In this document: positions 14,771 to 22,764 of the stretch, one piece after another | How the letters are laid out: every line of letters begins with the position of its first letter | How positions within the stretch are numbered: position 1 is the first letter of the stretch | NCBI RefSeq assembly: GCF_003626655.1 | Contig: NZ_RBAN01000002.1 | Coordinates: forward strand, 930,001-994,000 | Length of the DNA: 64,000 bases | DNA from: Micromonospora costi | Lineage (GTDB): Bacteria; Actinomycetota; Actinomycetes; Mycobacteriales; Micromonosporaceae | Direction: 5' to 3' | Notes under the pieces: model-generated | Seen by the model: the letters and a program-made list of their open reading frames with translations, nothing else | Database searches by the model: none | What the model was told of the DNA's origin: nothing | Made by a program: the position numbers and the translations under genes

Positions 14771-15765
14771 TGGCGCGGAACTACGCACAAATCTTCTGCG
14801 CCATCTGGCGCGATCCGGACTTCATCGCGCTCCGAGAGTCGACGCAACGCGCATACCTGATGGTCGTCACCCAGCCGGGGATCTCCGCCGCTGGCGTGCT
14901 GCCTCTGACCCTGCGCCGTTGGGTGAAGCTCGCCGAGGACAGCACCAGCGAGAGGCTGCGCGCGGACATCGCCCACCTGGAGGCAGTCGGCATGGTGTTC
15001 GTGGACGAGGACACCGAGGAGCTGCTGGTCAGGTCGTTCGTGCGGCACGACAACGGCTACCGCAACCCTCGTCGCCAGCCGTCCATCCGGGACGCCGCCG
15101 CTGAGGTTGAGTCGCCGCGGCTGCGGGCTTCGCTCGCGGCCGAGTTGGTGCGCCTGGGTTGCCCGCCGTGGATGCCGGAGATGGCAACGGTGACCGGGGT
15201 GACGCCCGAAGTCCCGGCGCCGGGGAATGGCTATGGCGACGACCCGGTGGGGGCTATGGCGTCGCAACTCGATAGCCAGCCGAATAGCCATTCCGATAGC
15301 CATTCCGGTGACGGGGATGGCATCGACCGAATGCCTATCGAGTTGGCACCGGCGCGTACCGCAACCCCCAACCCACAACCCCCAACCCACAACCCCGACC
15401 GTCCTTCGGACGGTCTGTTCACCGCGCCGCCTGCGGCGACGCCGGCCAGCAAAGCACCGCGAGGGCCACGCCGAGCAACCCGCATCCCCGACGACTTCGA
15501 GGTCACCGAGGGCATGGCCGCGTGGGCTGCCCAGCAGATGCCGCACGTCAACGTGCAAACGGAGACCGACAAGTTCCGCGACTACTGGCGGGCGAAGGCC
15601 GGCAAGGACGCCACCAAGACCGACTGGCCGGCGACATGGCGCAACTGGATGCGTACCGCCGCTGAGCGGTCGCCGAACGTGCAGGGCCGCCGCAGCGGTG
15701 GCCCGCTCAACCAGCCGTACCGCAACCAGGACAGCGACGAGTACACGAGATGGGTGAGCCAGTGA
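14770..15765 (+). CDS. phage replisome organizer / initiator-like protein (331 aa)
   Basis: ATG overlapping the upstream stop. N-terminal about 110 residues (MARNYAQIFCAIWRD, LPLTLRRWVKLA) look like the winged-helix domain of phage replisome organizers. A low-complexity Ser/Asp/Pro linker (about 160-230) leads to a C-terminal helical segment with KFRDYWRAKAG...DWPATWRNWMR, the pattern seen in DnaD/DnaT-like helicase-loading tails. It is followed directly by the DnaC-like ATPase and DnaB helicase, so it probably marks the origin and recruits them. Confidence 0.75.
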   Translation: MARNYAQIFCAIWRDPDFIALRESTQRAYLMVVTQPGISAAGVLPLTLRRWVKLAEDSTSERLRADIAHLEAVGMVFVDEDTEELLVRSFVRHDNGYRNPRRQPSIRDAAAEVESPRLRASLAAELVRLGCPPWMPEMATVTGVTPEVPAPGNGYGDDPVGAMASQLDSQPNSHSDSHSGDGDGIDRMPIELAPARTATPNPQPPTHNPDRPSDGLFTAPPAATPASKAPRGPRRATRIPDDFEVTEGMAAWAAQQMPHVNVQTETDKFRDYWRAKAGKDATKTDWPATWRNWMRTAAERSPNVQGRRSGGPLNQPYRNQDSDEYTRWVSQ

Positions 15766-16457
15766 GCACCGACCACGACACCGAGCCGGTCCGGGCCGGC
15801 GACATCCTCGCCGCCGCCGGCTTCCGACCCGGCGCCGAGCCCGCACAGGTCGAGCCCAAACCGTTCGAGCCCGAACCGTTCGACCGCATCGCGTTCCGCA
15901 CCGACCAGGCTGCCGCCACGCTGGCCGCCCGCATCCCGCCGATGTTCGCCGACGCGACCCCCGACCACCCGCAGGTCGCCGCCTGGGTACGCCGGTTCCT
16001 CGCCAACCGACACGACTTCCCGTCGCTGGTCCTGGTCGGCCCGACCGGCACCGGCAAGACCTGGCTGTGCTGGGGCGCGGTCCGGGCCGTCGTCGAGGGC
16101 GTGGCCGCCCGCGGTGAGGGTCTGCGGTGGGAGGCCACCACCCACCCGGCCCTCAACGCGGCGCTGCGGCCCAGCGCCGACAACGCCCACGTCGGGACGC
16201 TGGAACGGCTGATGCACGCGGACCTCGTGTTCCTCGACGACCTCGGCGCCGGCAAGCAGACCGAGTGGACCGGCGACGGCCTGCTGAGGCTGGTCGACTA
16301 CCGCTGGTCACACCGCCTGCCGATGATCTACTCCGCCAACGCGGTCGGTCAGCCGCTCATCAACGCCGTCGGCGACCGGATCAACTCCCGCCTCGGTGAC
16401 GCAGTCAAGGTCGCGCTCCTAGGCGACGACCGGCGGTGGCGGCGGAGGTCAGCGTGA
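15762..16457 (+). CDS. DnaC-like helicase loader ATPase (231 aa)
   Basis: AAA+ ATPase: Walker A GPTGTGKT at 93-100 and Walker B LVFLDDLG with Asp159-Asp160. DnaC/IstB-type loaders have this length and this order. GTG at 15762 chosen for its GTGA overlap with the upstream stop; ATG 15750 would add four residues. An N-terminal 60-residue arm, Pro/Glu-rich, likely contacts the helicase. Loads the DnaB-like helicase encoded next. Confidence 0.85.
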   Translation: MSTDHDTEPVRAGDILAAAGFRPGAEPAQVEPKPFEPEPFDRIAFRTDQAAATLAARIPPMFADATPDHPQVAAWVRRFLANRHDFPSLVLVGPTGTGKTWLCWGAVRAVVEGVAARGEGLRWEATTHPALNAALRPSADNAHVGTLERLMHADLVFLDDLGAGKQTEWTGDGLLRLVDYRWSHRLPMIYSANAVGQPLINAVGDRINSRLGDAVKVALLGDDRRWRRRSA

Positions 16458-17857
16458 CCGGCCTCATGGAGCGCACCGCCACCAGCCCGGAGGAGTGGGG
16501 TCCGCCGCCGACCGACGAGCCGCCGCCGTCGGAGGGCCAGTACGACCGGGTGCCGCCGCACAACGTCAAGGCCGAGCAGATCGTCCTGGGCGCCATGATG
16601 ATGTCCGTCGAGGCGATCGTCGACATCGAGCGGATCGTCAAGCCCGGCGACTTCTACCGGCCGCTGCACGGGCGGATCTTCGAGACGATCACGAAGCTGG
16701 CCGCGCAGCGGGAACCGACCGACCCCATCGCGATCGCCGAGGCACTGGGCCCGGACCTGTCCCTCGTCGGTGGGGCCCCGTACCTCCACACCTGCTACGC
16801 CGCTGTTCCAACGGCCGCCAACGGGCCGTGGTACGCGCGGATCGTCAAGGAGAAGGCCGACCTACGGCGCATCGCCGACGTTGCCACGTTCATCCGGCAG
16901 CGCGTGTTCGAGCTGGGCGACCTGCCGGCCGCCGACCTGGCCGAGCAGGTGCGGGAGCGGCTGAACGCGATCGAGGACGGCACGGTCGAGGGTGCCCGCC
17001 GGTGGGCGCAGATCATCCCGGACGTCGTGAAGGCGATGGAGGCCGCCGCCGACCCGGAGCAGGACGACGCGCCGCGGATCCCCACCGGCTTCCGGGACCT
17101 GGACCGGCTGCTCGGTGGGGGCTGGAAGGGCGGGCAGCTCATCGTCGTGGCCGCCCGCACCGGCGTCGGCAAGAGCATCGCCACCCTCGGGTTCGCGAAG
17201 ACAGCCGCCGTCGATTGCGAGATCCCGTCGGCGATCGTGTCGCTGGAAATGGACGACGTCGAGATCGGCCTACGGCTGCTGTCGTCCGGGTCGAAGGTGC
17301 CGCACAAGGTCATCCTCACCGGCCTGCTCGACGAACAGGACGCGAGCTGGGTCGAGTGGTTCAAGAGGATCAGCAAGGACGCCCCGCTGTGGGTCGACGG
17401 CACCTCCTGCCAGTCGCTGGCGGACATCCGCTCCCTGGCCCGGAAGCTGCACCGGCAGCACGGGCTGCGGCTGCTGGTCGTGGACTACCTGCAACTCGTG
17501 GAGACGACGAAGGGGGCGGAGAACCGGCAGCAGGCTGTTGCGGCGATCTCCCGCGGGCTGAAGCTGCTGGCGAAGGAACTCGACATCGCGGTGATCGCCG
17601 TGTCGCAGCTGAACCGGGGTCCGGAGCAGCGCGCCGACAAGCGGCCCATCCTCAGTGATCTTCGCGAGTCCGGTGCGATCGAGAACGATGCCGACGTGAT
17701 CATCCTGCTGCACCGGGATGACTACTACGACAAGGAGTCGCCCCGCGCCGGGGAAGCGGACTTGATCGTCGCGAAGCAGCGCGGCGGCTCCACCGACACG
17801 GTGACGGTGGCCGCGCAACTTCACCTGTCCCTCTTCGCGGACATGGCGATCGTCTAG
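16454..17857 (+). CDS. dnaB: DnaB-type replicative helicase (467 aa)
   Basis: Hexameric 5'-3' replicative helicase. The N-terminal domain (VPPHNVKAEQIVLGAMM, KPGDFYRPLHGRIF) and the RecA-like C-terminal domain are both complete. Walker A is ARTGVGKS with Lys240; SLEM, then LLVVDYLQL (Walker B) and SQLNRGPEQR...LSDLRESGAIENDAD follow in canonical DnaB order. Length is typical. GTG in a GTGA overlap with the loader gene, confirming a loader-helicase unit. Last gene of this operon. Confidence 0.95.
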   Translation: MTGLMERTATSPEEWGPPPTDEPPPSEGQYDRVPPHNVKAEQIVLGAMMMSVEAIVDIERIVKPGDFYRPLHGRIFETITKLAAQREPTDPIAIAEALGPDLSLVGGAPYLHTCYAAVPTAANGPWYARIVKEKADLRRIADVATFIRQRVFELGDLPAADLAEQVRERLNAIEDGTVEGARRWAQIIPDVVKAMEAAADPEQDDAPRIPTGFRDLDRLLGGGWKGGQLIVVAARTGVGKSIATLGFAKTAAVDCEIPSAIVSLEMDDVEIGLRLLSSGSKVPHKVILTGLLDEQDASWVEWFKRISKDAPLWVDGTSCQSLADIRSLARKLHRQHGLRLLVVDYLQLVETTKGAENRQQAVAAISRGLKLLAKELDIAVIAVSQLNRGPEQRADKRPILSDLRESGAIENDADVIILLHRDDYYDKESPRAGEADLIVAKQRGGSTDTVTVAAQLHLSLFADMAIV

Positions 17858-18310
17858 GCGCACGTCGGCCAGGTCCGGTGCTTAGGCGAGTTTCTGGTCC
17901 GGATCTGGTCGCCGTAGGGTGACGTGTGGCTGCCGTCGCCGACAGCCGCCCGGGTTCCCCCAAGGCCGTGTCACCGACGACCTCCTGTGCATTCGCCTAC
18001 ACAGGGCCGAATCAGCGAAGGCCAGCGACGGCACCGCCACCAAGTCGGCGCTGCCCTCGTCCACGTCGGGTTCCCGGACGGCGAAGCTGGGCCGGTTGCC
18101 GTTCGGCGACGTCTGCTCGGCAGCCGCGGGTGGAGCGGCGTGGGTTCGGCAGGCAGGTGTTCGAGCGGATCGTCGCCGCGCGGCGAGCTGGTGGGGACGT
18201 CGCCGGCTAGGGCGTGCGGATCGACGCGAAGGACAAGTTCGGGGGCGGGTTCGACTCGCGGGATGCTCCGCTCGCCGGACCAGGTGGGCTAGTCCGCCTG
18301 GCGGACCAGA
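17858..18310. other. gap without a confident gene
   Basis: About 450 bases after DnaB. A plus-strand frame from GTG 17919 shows gene-like wobble GC to about 18130 (part: TDDLLCIRLHRAESAKA) but then degrades; a minus frame is also open. Nothing is recognised on either strand. A decayed gene is possible. Confidence 0.3.
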
Positions 18311-18341
18311 CGGCCCCCGCACCGAGCCGGTGCGGGGGCCG
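18311..18341. terminator. bidirectional terminator hairpin
   Basis: Perfect 13-bp stem CGGCCCCCGCACC (18311-18323) / GGTGCGGGGGCCG (18329-18341), 5-nt loop. It lies 7 bases beyond the stop of the minus-strand gene at 18349 and downstream of the DnaB operon, so it can serve both. Confidence 0.75.
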
Positions 18342-18348
18342 TACTGGT

Positions 18349-18564
18349 TCAGCGGATCTGCCGGTACACCCGGTCGAGGACCAGGAAGGTGGCCAGCGCC
18401 AGGCTCACCGGCGTGGACATCTCCGGGAGGTACTGCGCGCCGACCCCGACGACGGCCGCGACCAGCGCGAACGCGAGGGTGCGCAGCGGGACCGTGCGGC
18501 CCTGTGGCGCTCCGCTCGGGACCTTGTACTGCGGTTCTGGGGGATAAGGAAGTACGCTGTTCAT
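18349..18564 (-). CDS. two-helix membrane protein (71 aa)
   Basis: ATG at 18564 overlaps the TGA of the minus-strand frame upstream (ATGA), evidence for a coupled pair. A Pro-rich N-terminus is followed by two hydrophobic helices (LRTLAFALVAAVVGVGAQYL and VSLALATFLVLDRVYR). The size and topology would suit a holin-like or small exclusion protein, but no family is recognised. A terminator follows at once. Confidence 0.6.
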   Translation of the reverse strand: MNSVLPYPPEPQYKVPSGAPQGRTVPLRTLAFALVAAVVGVGAQYLPEMSTPVSLALATFLVLDRVYRQIR

Positions 18565-19004
18565 TGGCGACTTGCCTTTCTGCCTGCTCCGGCGATTGGT
18601 AATTGCGCTTCGACGGGCGCCCGGCTGCAACCGGGCGCTCGTCCTTCTTCTCGCGCCGCGTCGGTCGACGACGGCACGTCGTCCGGCGCCTCGAAGTGGG
18701 TCCACGTGCCGCGGTCCCGCCCTTGGTGCTGGAACTTCCCAGACTCTATCCGGCCGATACGGCATGCCGCGCCCACGGCACCGGTTGGACAGCTATCGGA
18801 CCTTGCCCCGGACGCCTTGTGTGGCAAGGCGAGGCCCGATAGTTCTGGCCCGGGTGGACGGCCCGGACGTGCGCGACCGCCCGGAGAAGGATGCCTGGCA
18901 GAAAGGGCCGGTGACCAGGATTTGGCGGTTTGCCACCCAAGTTCCGGCGGCTCCTCGGTGGGCTTGACGACCGGCTTGCGCTCGACCTCCGCGGCGTTGT
19001 CCAC
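18561..19004 (-). CDS. possible hypothetical protein coupled to membrane gene (147 aa)
   Basis: GTG at 19004; the TGA overlaps the start of the gene at 18564. The start (DNAAEVERKPVVKPTEEPPE) and the C-terminal third (GTWTHFEAPDDVPSS) read like protein, but the middle is Arg/Pro/Gly-rich and could be out of frame. It may be a degraded or frameshifted gene. Only the coupling supports it. Confidence 0.4.
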   Translation of the reverse strand: MDNAAEVERKPVVKPTEEPPELGWQTAKSWSPALSARHPSPGGRARPGRPPGPELSGLALPHKASGARSDSCPTGAVGAACRIGRIESGKFQHQGRDRGTWTHFEAPDDVPSSTDAAREEGRAPGCSRAPVEAQLPIAGAGRKASRQ

Positions 19005-19088
19005 AGACCCGTAGATGGGACTCGCGCAGGCGGCCAGCGGCCTTGTAGGAAGACCCGTAGGCGGGACTCGGCCAGAACGGCCACGGAG

Positions 19089-19451
19089 TCACCGTGGCCG
19101 GACGTCGCAGTCGGCGCTGATGATCGGGTCCACCCGGACGTCGGGGCGGAGGCGGCAGCGGAGCACCAGGTGACCGCCGCAGGAACAGGGCCGCCAGTCG
19201 CGGACCGGCCGGGTCGCCGACCCGCCGGCGTACGGATGCCCCTCCTTGCAGACCTCCGGCTCCTCGCCGACCAGCTCGCGGACCTGCCGGTGGGGGAAGG
19301 CGACCACGTGGGGGTCGGCGCGGGCGCGGTCGACCAGGTGGCGCAGCTCGGCGGGCGAGCCCACGACCCGCTCGATCACGGTGACACCGGCCCGGCTGTT
19401 GCCGGCCCGGTCCCAGCGGATCGTGAAGTGCCACCGGTTGCGCCACTCCAC
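19089..19451 (-). CDS. Cys-rich small protein (120 aa)
   Basis: GTG at 19451, 6 bases after a TAGCCT hexamer (complement of 19458-19463), so probably leaderless. The N-terminal half is a mixed alpha/beta domain (WHFTIRWDRAGN); the C-terminal half has CKEGHPY, CSCGG, CRLR and CDVR, a likely zinc site. Divergent from the metalloprotease-like gene at 19522; the 70 bases between them carry both promoters. Function unknown. Confidence 0.65.
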   Translation of the reverse strand: MEWRNRWHFTIRWDRAGNSRAGVTVIERVVGSPAELRHLVDRARADPHVVAFPHRQVRELVGEEPEVCKEGHPYAGGSATRPVRDWRPCSCGGHLVLRCRLRPDVRVDPIISADCDVRPR

Positions 19452-19487
19452 GCCCGCAGGCTACTCGCACAGACGTTCGATCGGCGG

Positions 19488-19515
19488 TTGGACTGTCCGA
19501 CCCGCCGGACATACT
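19488..19515 (+). promoter_or_regulatory. promoter for leaderless gene at 19522
   Basis: TTGGAC (19488-19493) and CATACT (19510-19515) with a 16-base spacer. The -10 ends 6 bases before the ATG, so transcription would start at or beside the start codon. Confidence 0.65.
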
Positions 19516-19521
19516 GGCGGG

Positions 19522-20430
19522 ATGTCCAGTGCGATGAATGTGACGTACCGGGTGGCCCGCGACCTGCCGGCCGCCCAGCAGGCCACCTGGAGCAACCTGC
19601 TCGCCGACTTCACCGCGGAGGTGCCCAACCCGGAGAAGGTCGAGGTGGTCATCACCGACGAGTACGAGAAGGTGACCGGCGAGTACCTGGTCCAGGAGGT
19701 CGACCGCTCCAACGACACGATGACCGCCGAGCAGTACCGGGCCGACAGGGCCGACGGTGCGCGGGCGGCCGCCAAGACCTGCGTCTTGCCGGGCGACCGG
19801 ATCGTCGTCGTGGCCAGCAGCGGCCTGGTGCCGTACGGGATCCGTCCCGCCCGGCACGGTCTGCTCCACGAGGCGCAGCATGTGCGCCTGCACCAGCACG
19901 GGGACGCCGCATGGGCCCTGCACCGGCGGGCGCCGTTCACGCTGCCCGAGCGGGAGATCACGTGGGAGTACCTGTGGCTCGCCGAGAGCGCCATCGACGA
20001 GTACCGGTGCGAGCGCACCGTCCACGACCGGGGGTGGACGGACCCGGTGAACACGGTCGGCGCCGGTGATGTTGCCGGCGTCGTCGCGACCTTCCGCGCT
20101 GCCCGCACCGCCTGGGACCGCACCGGCGACCTGATGGGCGCCTACCACGCCGCGTTCGCCTCGCTGGACCGGATGTCGAAGGTCCTCGGCTACGGGGCTG
20201 CCGGTGTCGTCAGCGGGGTAATCCCGGCCGCCGCGTGGGCGAAGGCGCCCGTGGCGGGCCGGATTCTGGACGTGGTGGAGAACCTGCCGGGCACTGACGC
20301 GCTTGTGCCGCCTGAGGATCTGCTCGCGGCGGCCGTGGAGGTGGCGAAGCGGCTGCGCCGGATCTTGCAGGAGATGGGCTTCGACTACTTCTTTACGCCC
20401 GACGGCGGCACGTACCTCAAGCCGCTGTGA
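19522..20430 (+). CDS. HEXXH metalloprotease-like protein (302 aa)
   Basis: Residues 116-120 are HEAQH, an HEXXH zinc site, and 35 residues later AESAIDEYRCER (155-166) provides an acidic third ligand in gluzincin style. That is the layout of a zinc peptidase, in a chain without signal peptide, so cytoplasmic. The C-terminal 100 residues are helical. ATG at 19522 fits the promoter and is leaderless. Proteolysis of a repressor or host target is a guess; no known phage family is recognised. Confidence 0.6.
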   Translation: MSSAMNVTYRVARDLPAAQQATWSNLLADFTAEVPNPEKVEVVITDEYEKVTGEYLVQEVDRSNDTMTAEQYRADRADGARAAAKTCVLPGDRIVVVASSGLVPYGIRPARHGLLHEAQHVRLHQHGDAAWALHRRAPFTLPEREITWEYLWLAESAIDEYRCERTVHDRGWTDPVNTVGAGDVAGVVATFRAARTAWDRTGDLMGAYHAAFASLDRMSKVLGYGAAGVVSGVIPAAAWAKAPVAGRILDVVENLPGTDALVPPEDLLAAAVEVAKRLRRILQEMGFDYFFTPDGGTYLKPL

Positions 20431-20498
20431 CCCGCCGGCCCGCTGGGTGACCTGCGGGCCAGCATGGCCGGAAGGTGTCCGGCCGCAGTCCGATTGCC

Positions 20499-20504
20499 TA
20501 TGCT
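20499..20504 (+). promoter_or_regulatory. -10 element of the DUF1360-like remnant
   Basis: TATGCT ends 7 bases before GTG 20512, the same geometry as other leaderless cargo genes in the window. No good -35 was found. Confidence 0.4.
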
Positions 20505-20511
20505 CATAGCC

Positions 20512-20625
20512 GTGACGGGGCTGATAGAGATCGCGGTGGTGGTGCTCTTCGTAACGCGGGTGACCCGGCTGATCGTCGCCGATTAGATCACCCGCCGCGC
20601 GTGTTCGTCTAATCGGCCGCACTGA
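20512..20625 (+). pseudogene. truncated DUF1360-like membrane protein
   Basis: GTG 20512 opens a hydrophobic peptide (IEIAVVVLFVTRVTRLIVAD) that matches the first helix and R.TRL...D signature of DUF1360 proteins, then hits TAG at 20584. The frame goes on with ITRR, as DUF1360 does after its D-E, so the amber codon stands where Glu is expected. The rest of the gene is missing: the frame ends inside the 3' end of the AT-richer minus-strand gene. Read as a remnant broken by acquisition of that gene. Confidence 0.5.
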
Positions 20626-22375
20626 CCTCCAGGGTTCGAACTTGGCGAGGAATAGCAACCCGTGCAAGTGGACCCGAATAATAGTTGCTCCACAGAACTG
20701 TCAGCCACTTCTCGTCGGGAAGCACGATCTCAGTAACAGACTCATAATTGAATCTTGAATTCCATAGGTTGATCACGGCCCTCACACAATATGCCTTTTC
20801 GAGCGAAATCCTCCCTCCTCGAAAGTCCACTCCCACTAAGTCGAAGACCGAATCATGGATCGACGAGTGATCCAGATTAAGGCTGCCGGCCCAAAATTCG
20901 GCGGAATTGAACTGGAGGGTTGCCTTTGGGTGATCATCCCACACCATGTCGCGCTCTTCCACGGGCAACCGTTCGAGCCTCTTAACCCAATCAGAGACCT
21001 CCCGCGAAGGCTCTTTCCGCTCCGGCCCCTCGAAGTGTGAGTACTCGAAGTCGACCAGACAGCCCTTGAATCTAGCTCCGGCGAAGTTGACCTCACTACG
21101 TGTGAAGCGCGCGTACGCGAATGAAAGGCGCCCTCCAGCGAGGACCGAGTTCGCGAGGGAGATTATGCCCCCCTCGAATCTAGATTCGCGAAATGAAACT
21201 GTGCCCCCATTCAACAAGATGTGCTCTAGAGTTACCCAACAACCATCTCGACGCGCTCCTCGGACGAGCTTTTCGTCGCGAGCCGTCTCGCTACTTGACC
21301 GTTCTTCATACTGAAGTGAGCCGAGGTAAATGCGGCCGTCCTGGATGATTGAGTCGTTGAAGCTAAGCGGCGCAGAGCCACGTCTGTCACCAGTCGGGTA
21401 GACCGAAAGGCGACCGAAATTGAGCAGCGAACCGTCAATCAGGCAGCCCTCGAAGGAAAGTTGGCCGCCACGAATCACTCCATGACTGCACGCAAGTGCG
21501 GCGCCCGAAAATTGGGCTTCCACAAAGGACACTTTACCACCGTCAAGGAGTAGGCCACTTAGCGCCACCTCACCCCCCGAAAGCTGTGCATGGCTAAGGT
21601 CTAGACACCCACCAGCCACCACCAGCCCCTTGAGACTGAGTTCGCCTTCCAACAACTTCGCATTCGAGAGGTTCAAGGTCGACCGCTCAAGCCTTATATC
21701 ATCAAAACAGGCGCCATCAAGCGTGGCGCCACTCATGTCGAAACGATACCCATCCCACGTCTGGGCCGCCTCCTCCAACAAATGCTCTCGGATCACCGAG
21801 AACACAGTCCGCCGAACCTCCCGCTCGCCACTGTTCTCTATACCCGGCATCACCGGGAGTCGCGCATATGCACAGAGGACATCGATACATCGCTGACGGC
21901 CCGCCGGCCAATCCTCAGCCAAAGACGCAAGAGAGTAGACGCCGCTTAGCCGAACGGCAGGCGAGTCAGCGTTACCGAGAAGGATTACGGCCTGATCAAA
22001 CCTTTCATTGAGGCTTCGATACACCTCGCGTTGTTCAGACCGTTCACTCCGCTGGTGATCCTTCTCGCCTCGGAGATGCTCAGCTTCCGTTGCAAGTTGC
22101 TTCCTGTAGGCAACAACAAGAGCACCAGCGCCCCCGATGCCACCGGCAACGGCTAGTGCCACCTTCGCGAGGTCCAAGACGTCCTTGGGCGACGAGGCTC
22201 CGATTTTCGTGCGAGGGTTCATCAAGAGGAGCCAACCAACAAAGCCCACCGTGGCCGCTACAGCTAGCGCGAGAATTACGACAAAAGTAATCGCCATGAT
22301 AAGAGGAACTCGTCCAACGGAATGGGGGTTCTTAAGGACAGTTGAATTTCGTTCCGCTTCGTCCGTCATTCGCAT
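20609..22375 (-). CDS. membrane-anchored pentapeptide-like repeat protein (588 aa)
   Basis: Two N-terminal hydrophobic helices (about residues 24-52 and 68-88), then a coiled linker and ERFDQAVILLGNADSPAVRLSGVYSLASLAED, a motif found at the head of many actinobacterial pentapeptide-type membrane proteins. From about 200 to 560 come repeats of the A..L.G..F or S...GG.[IVL]SF type, a right-handed beta-helix. Base composition is visibly AT-richer than all neighbours and codon use differs, a sign of transfer. Possible roles are phage exclusion or stress sensing; none is proved. ATG 22375 or 22366. Confidence 0.8.
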   Translation of the reverse strand: MRMTDEAERNSTVLKNPHSVGRVPLIMAITFVVILALAVAATVGFVGWLLLMNPRTKIGASSPKDVLDLAKVALAVAGGIGGAGALVVAYRKQLATEAEHLRGEKDHQRSERSEQREVYRSLNERFDQAVILLGNADSPAVRLSGVYSLASLAEDWPAGRQRCIDVLCAYARLPVMPGIENSGEREVRRTVFSVIREHLLEEAAQTWDGYRFDMSGATLDGACFDDIRLERSTLNLSNAKLLEGELSLKGLVVAGGCLDLSHAQLSGGEVALSGLLLDGGKVSFVEAQFSGAALACSHGVIRGGQLSFEGCLIDGSLLNFGRLSVYPTGDRRGSAPLSFNDSIIQDGRIYLGSLQYEERSSSETARDEKLVRGARRDGCWVTLEHILLNGGTVSFRESRFEGGIISLANSVLAGGRLSFAYARFTRSEVNFAGARFKGCLVDFEYSHFEGPERKEPSREVSDWVKRLERLPVEERDMVWDDHPKATLQFNSAEFWAGSLNLDHSSIHDSVFDLVGVDFRGGRISLEKAYCVRAVINLWNSRFNYESVTEIVLPDEKWLTVLWSNYYSGPLARVAIPRQVRTLEVSAAD

Positions 22376-22395
22376 ACCGTTTCCGTTGCACAGTG

Positions 22396-22401
22396 TCTAT
22401 A
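22396..22401 (-). promoter_or_regulatory. -10 candidate of the AT-richer gene
   Basis: On the minus strand TATAGA lies about 20 bases upstream of ATG 22375, with GGAAACGG between as a weak Shine-Dalgarno. No clear -35 was found. Confidence 0.35.
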
Positions 22402-22493
22402 GTGTGTCGCCAGAGCGCGATCGGAGCCTAAGCTGTTCGCTCCTGCAGCACCCTGGTCGAGGGCTCGATCCCATCCCGATGCTCCTATAGAGG

Positions 22494-22601
22494 TCAAGGG
22501 GTGAGGAGGGCGAAGTCGCCGCGTAGGGCGGTGTAGATGTTTCTAAAGATGTAGCGCTTCAGGCAGCCGGAGGCTTCCTGCTTGTTGAGGACCCCGGTGG
22601 C
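22494..22601 (-). pseudogene. C-terminal remnant of an IS110-type transposase
   Basis: The minus strand reads LNKQEASGCLKRYIFRNIYT and ends ALRGDFALLTP before TGA (22494-22496). The E...(A)LKR.....Y..L..D pattern is that of the extreme C-terminus of IS110-family transposases. No upstream coding part or inverted repeats are visible, so only a scar is left, 120 bases from the AT-richer cargo gene. Assignment is by eye. Confidence 0.45.
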
Positions 22602-22764
22602 GCGTGGTTGCCGCTAAGACCGGGTGCGTAGGCTACTGCGTCCGAACACGCCAGCGGCGGCCGAGCCCCCCGACCCGGCCGCCACCACGATCCCGTTACC
22701 TTCCACGGCACGTGTGATCACCGCCCACAGTAGCCCCTGAGCTGCGCCGGAGGAGATCACCAGC

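Larger units (their letters stand above)
22376..22764. other. gap between cargo gene and HTH operon
   Basis: Besides the promoter candidate and the transposase scar, the stretch 22602-22740 carries no frame or repeat I can support. The Shine-Dalgarno GGAGGAGA of the next gene is at 22750-22757. Confidence 0.4.

Noticed and set aside
17919..18210. Possible gene after DnaB, with a tail reading RRGFGRQVFERIVAARRAG
   Set aside because: Coding bias switches frames and fades; the match to recombinase-like ends was too weak to claim a pseudogene.
20609..22375. Reading the AT-richer gene as a tail fibre because of its beta-helix repeats
   Set aside because: It has two N-terminal membrane helices, is on the minus strand away from tail genes and differs in base composition.
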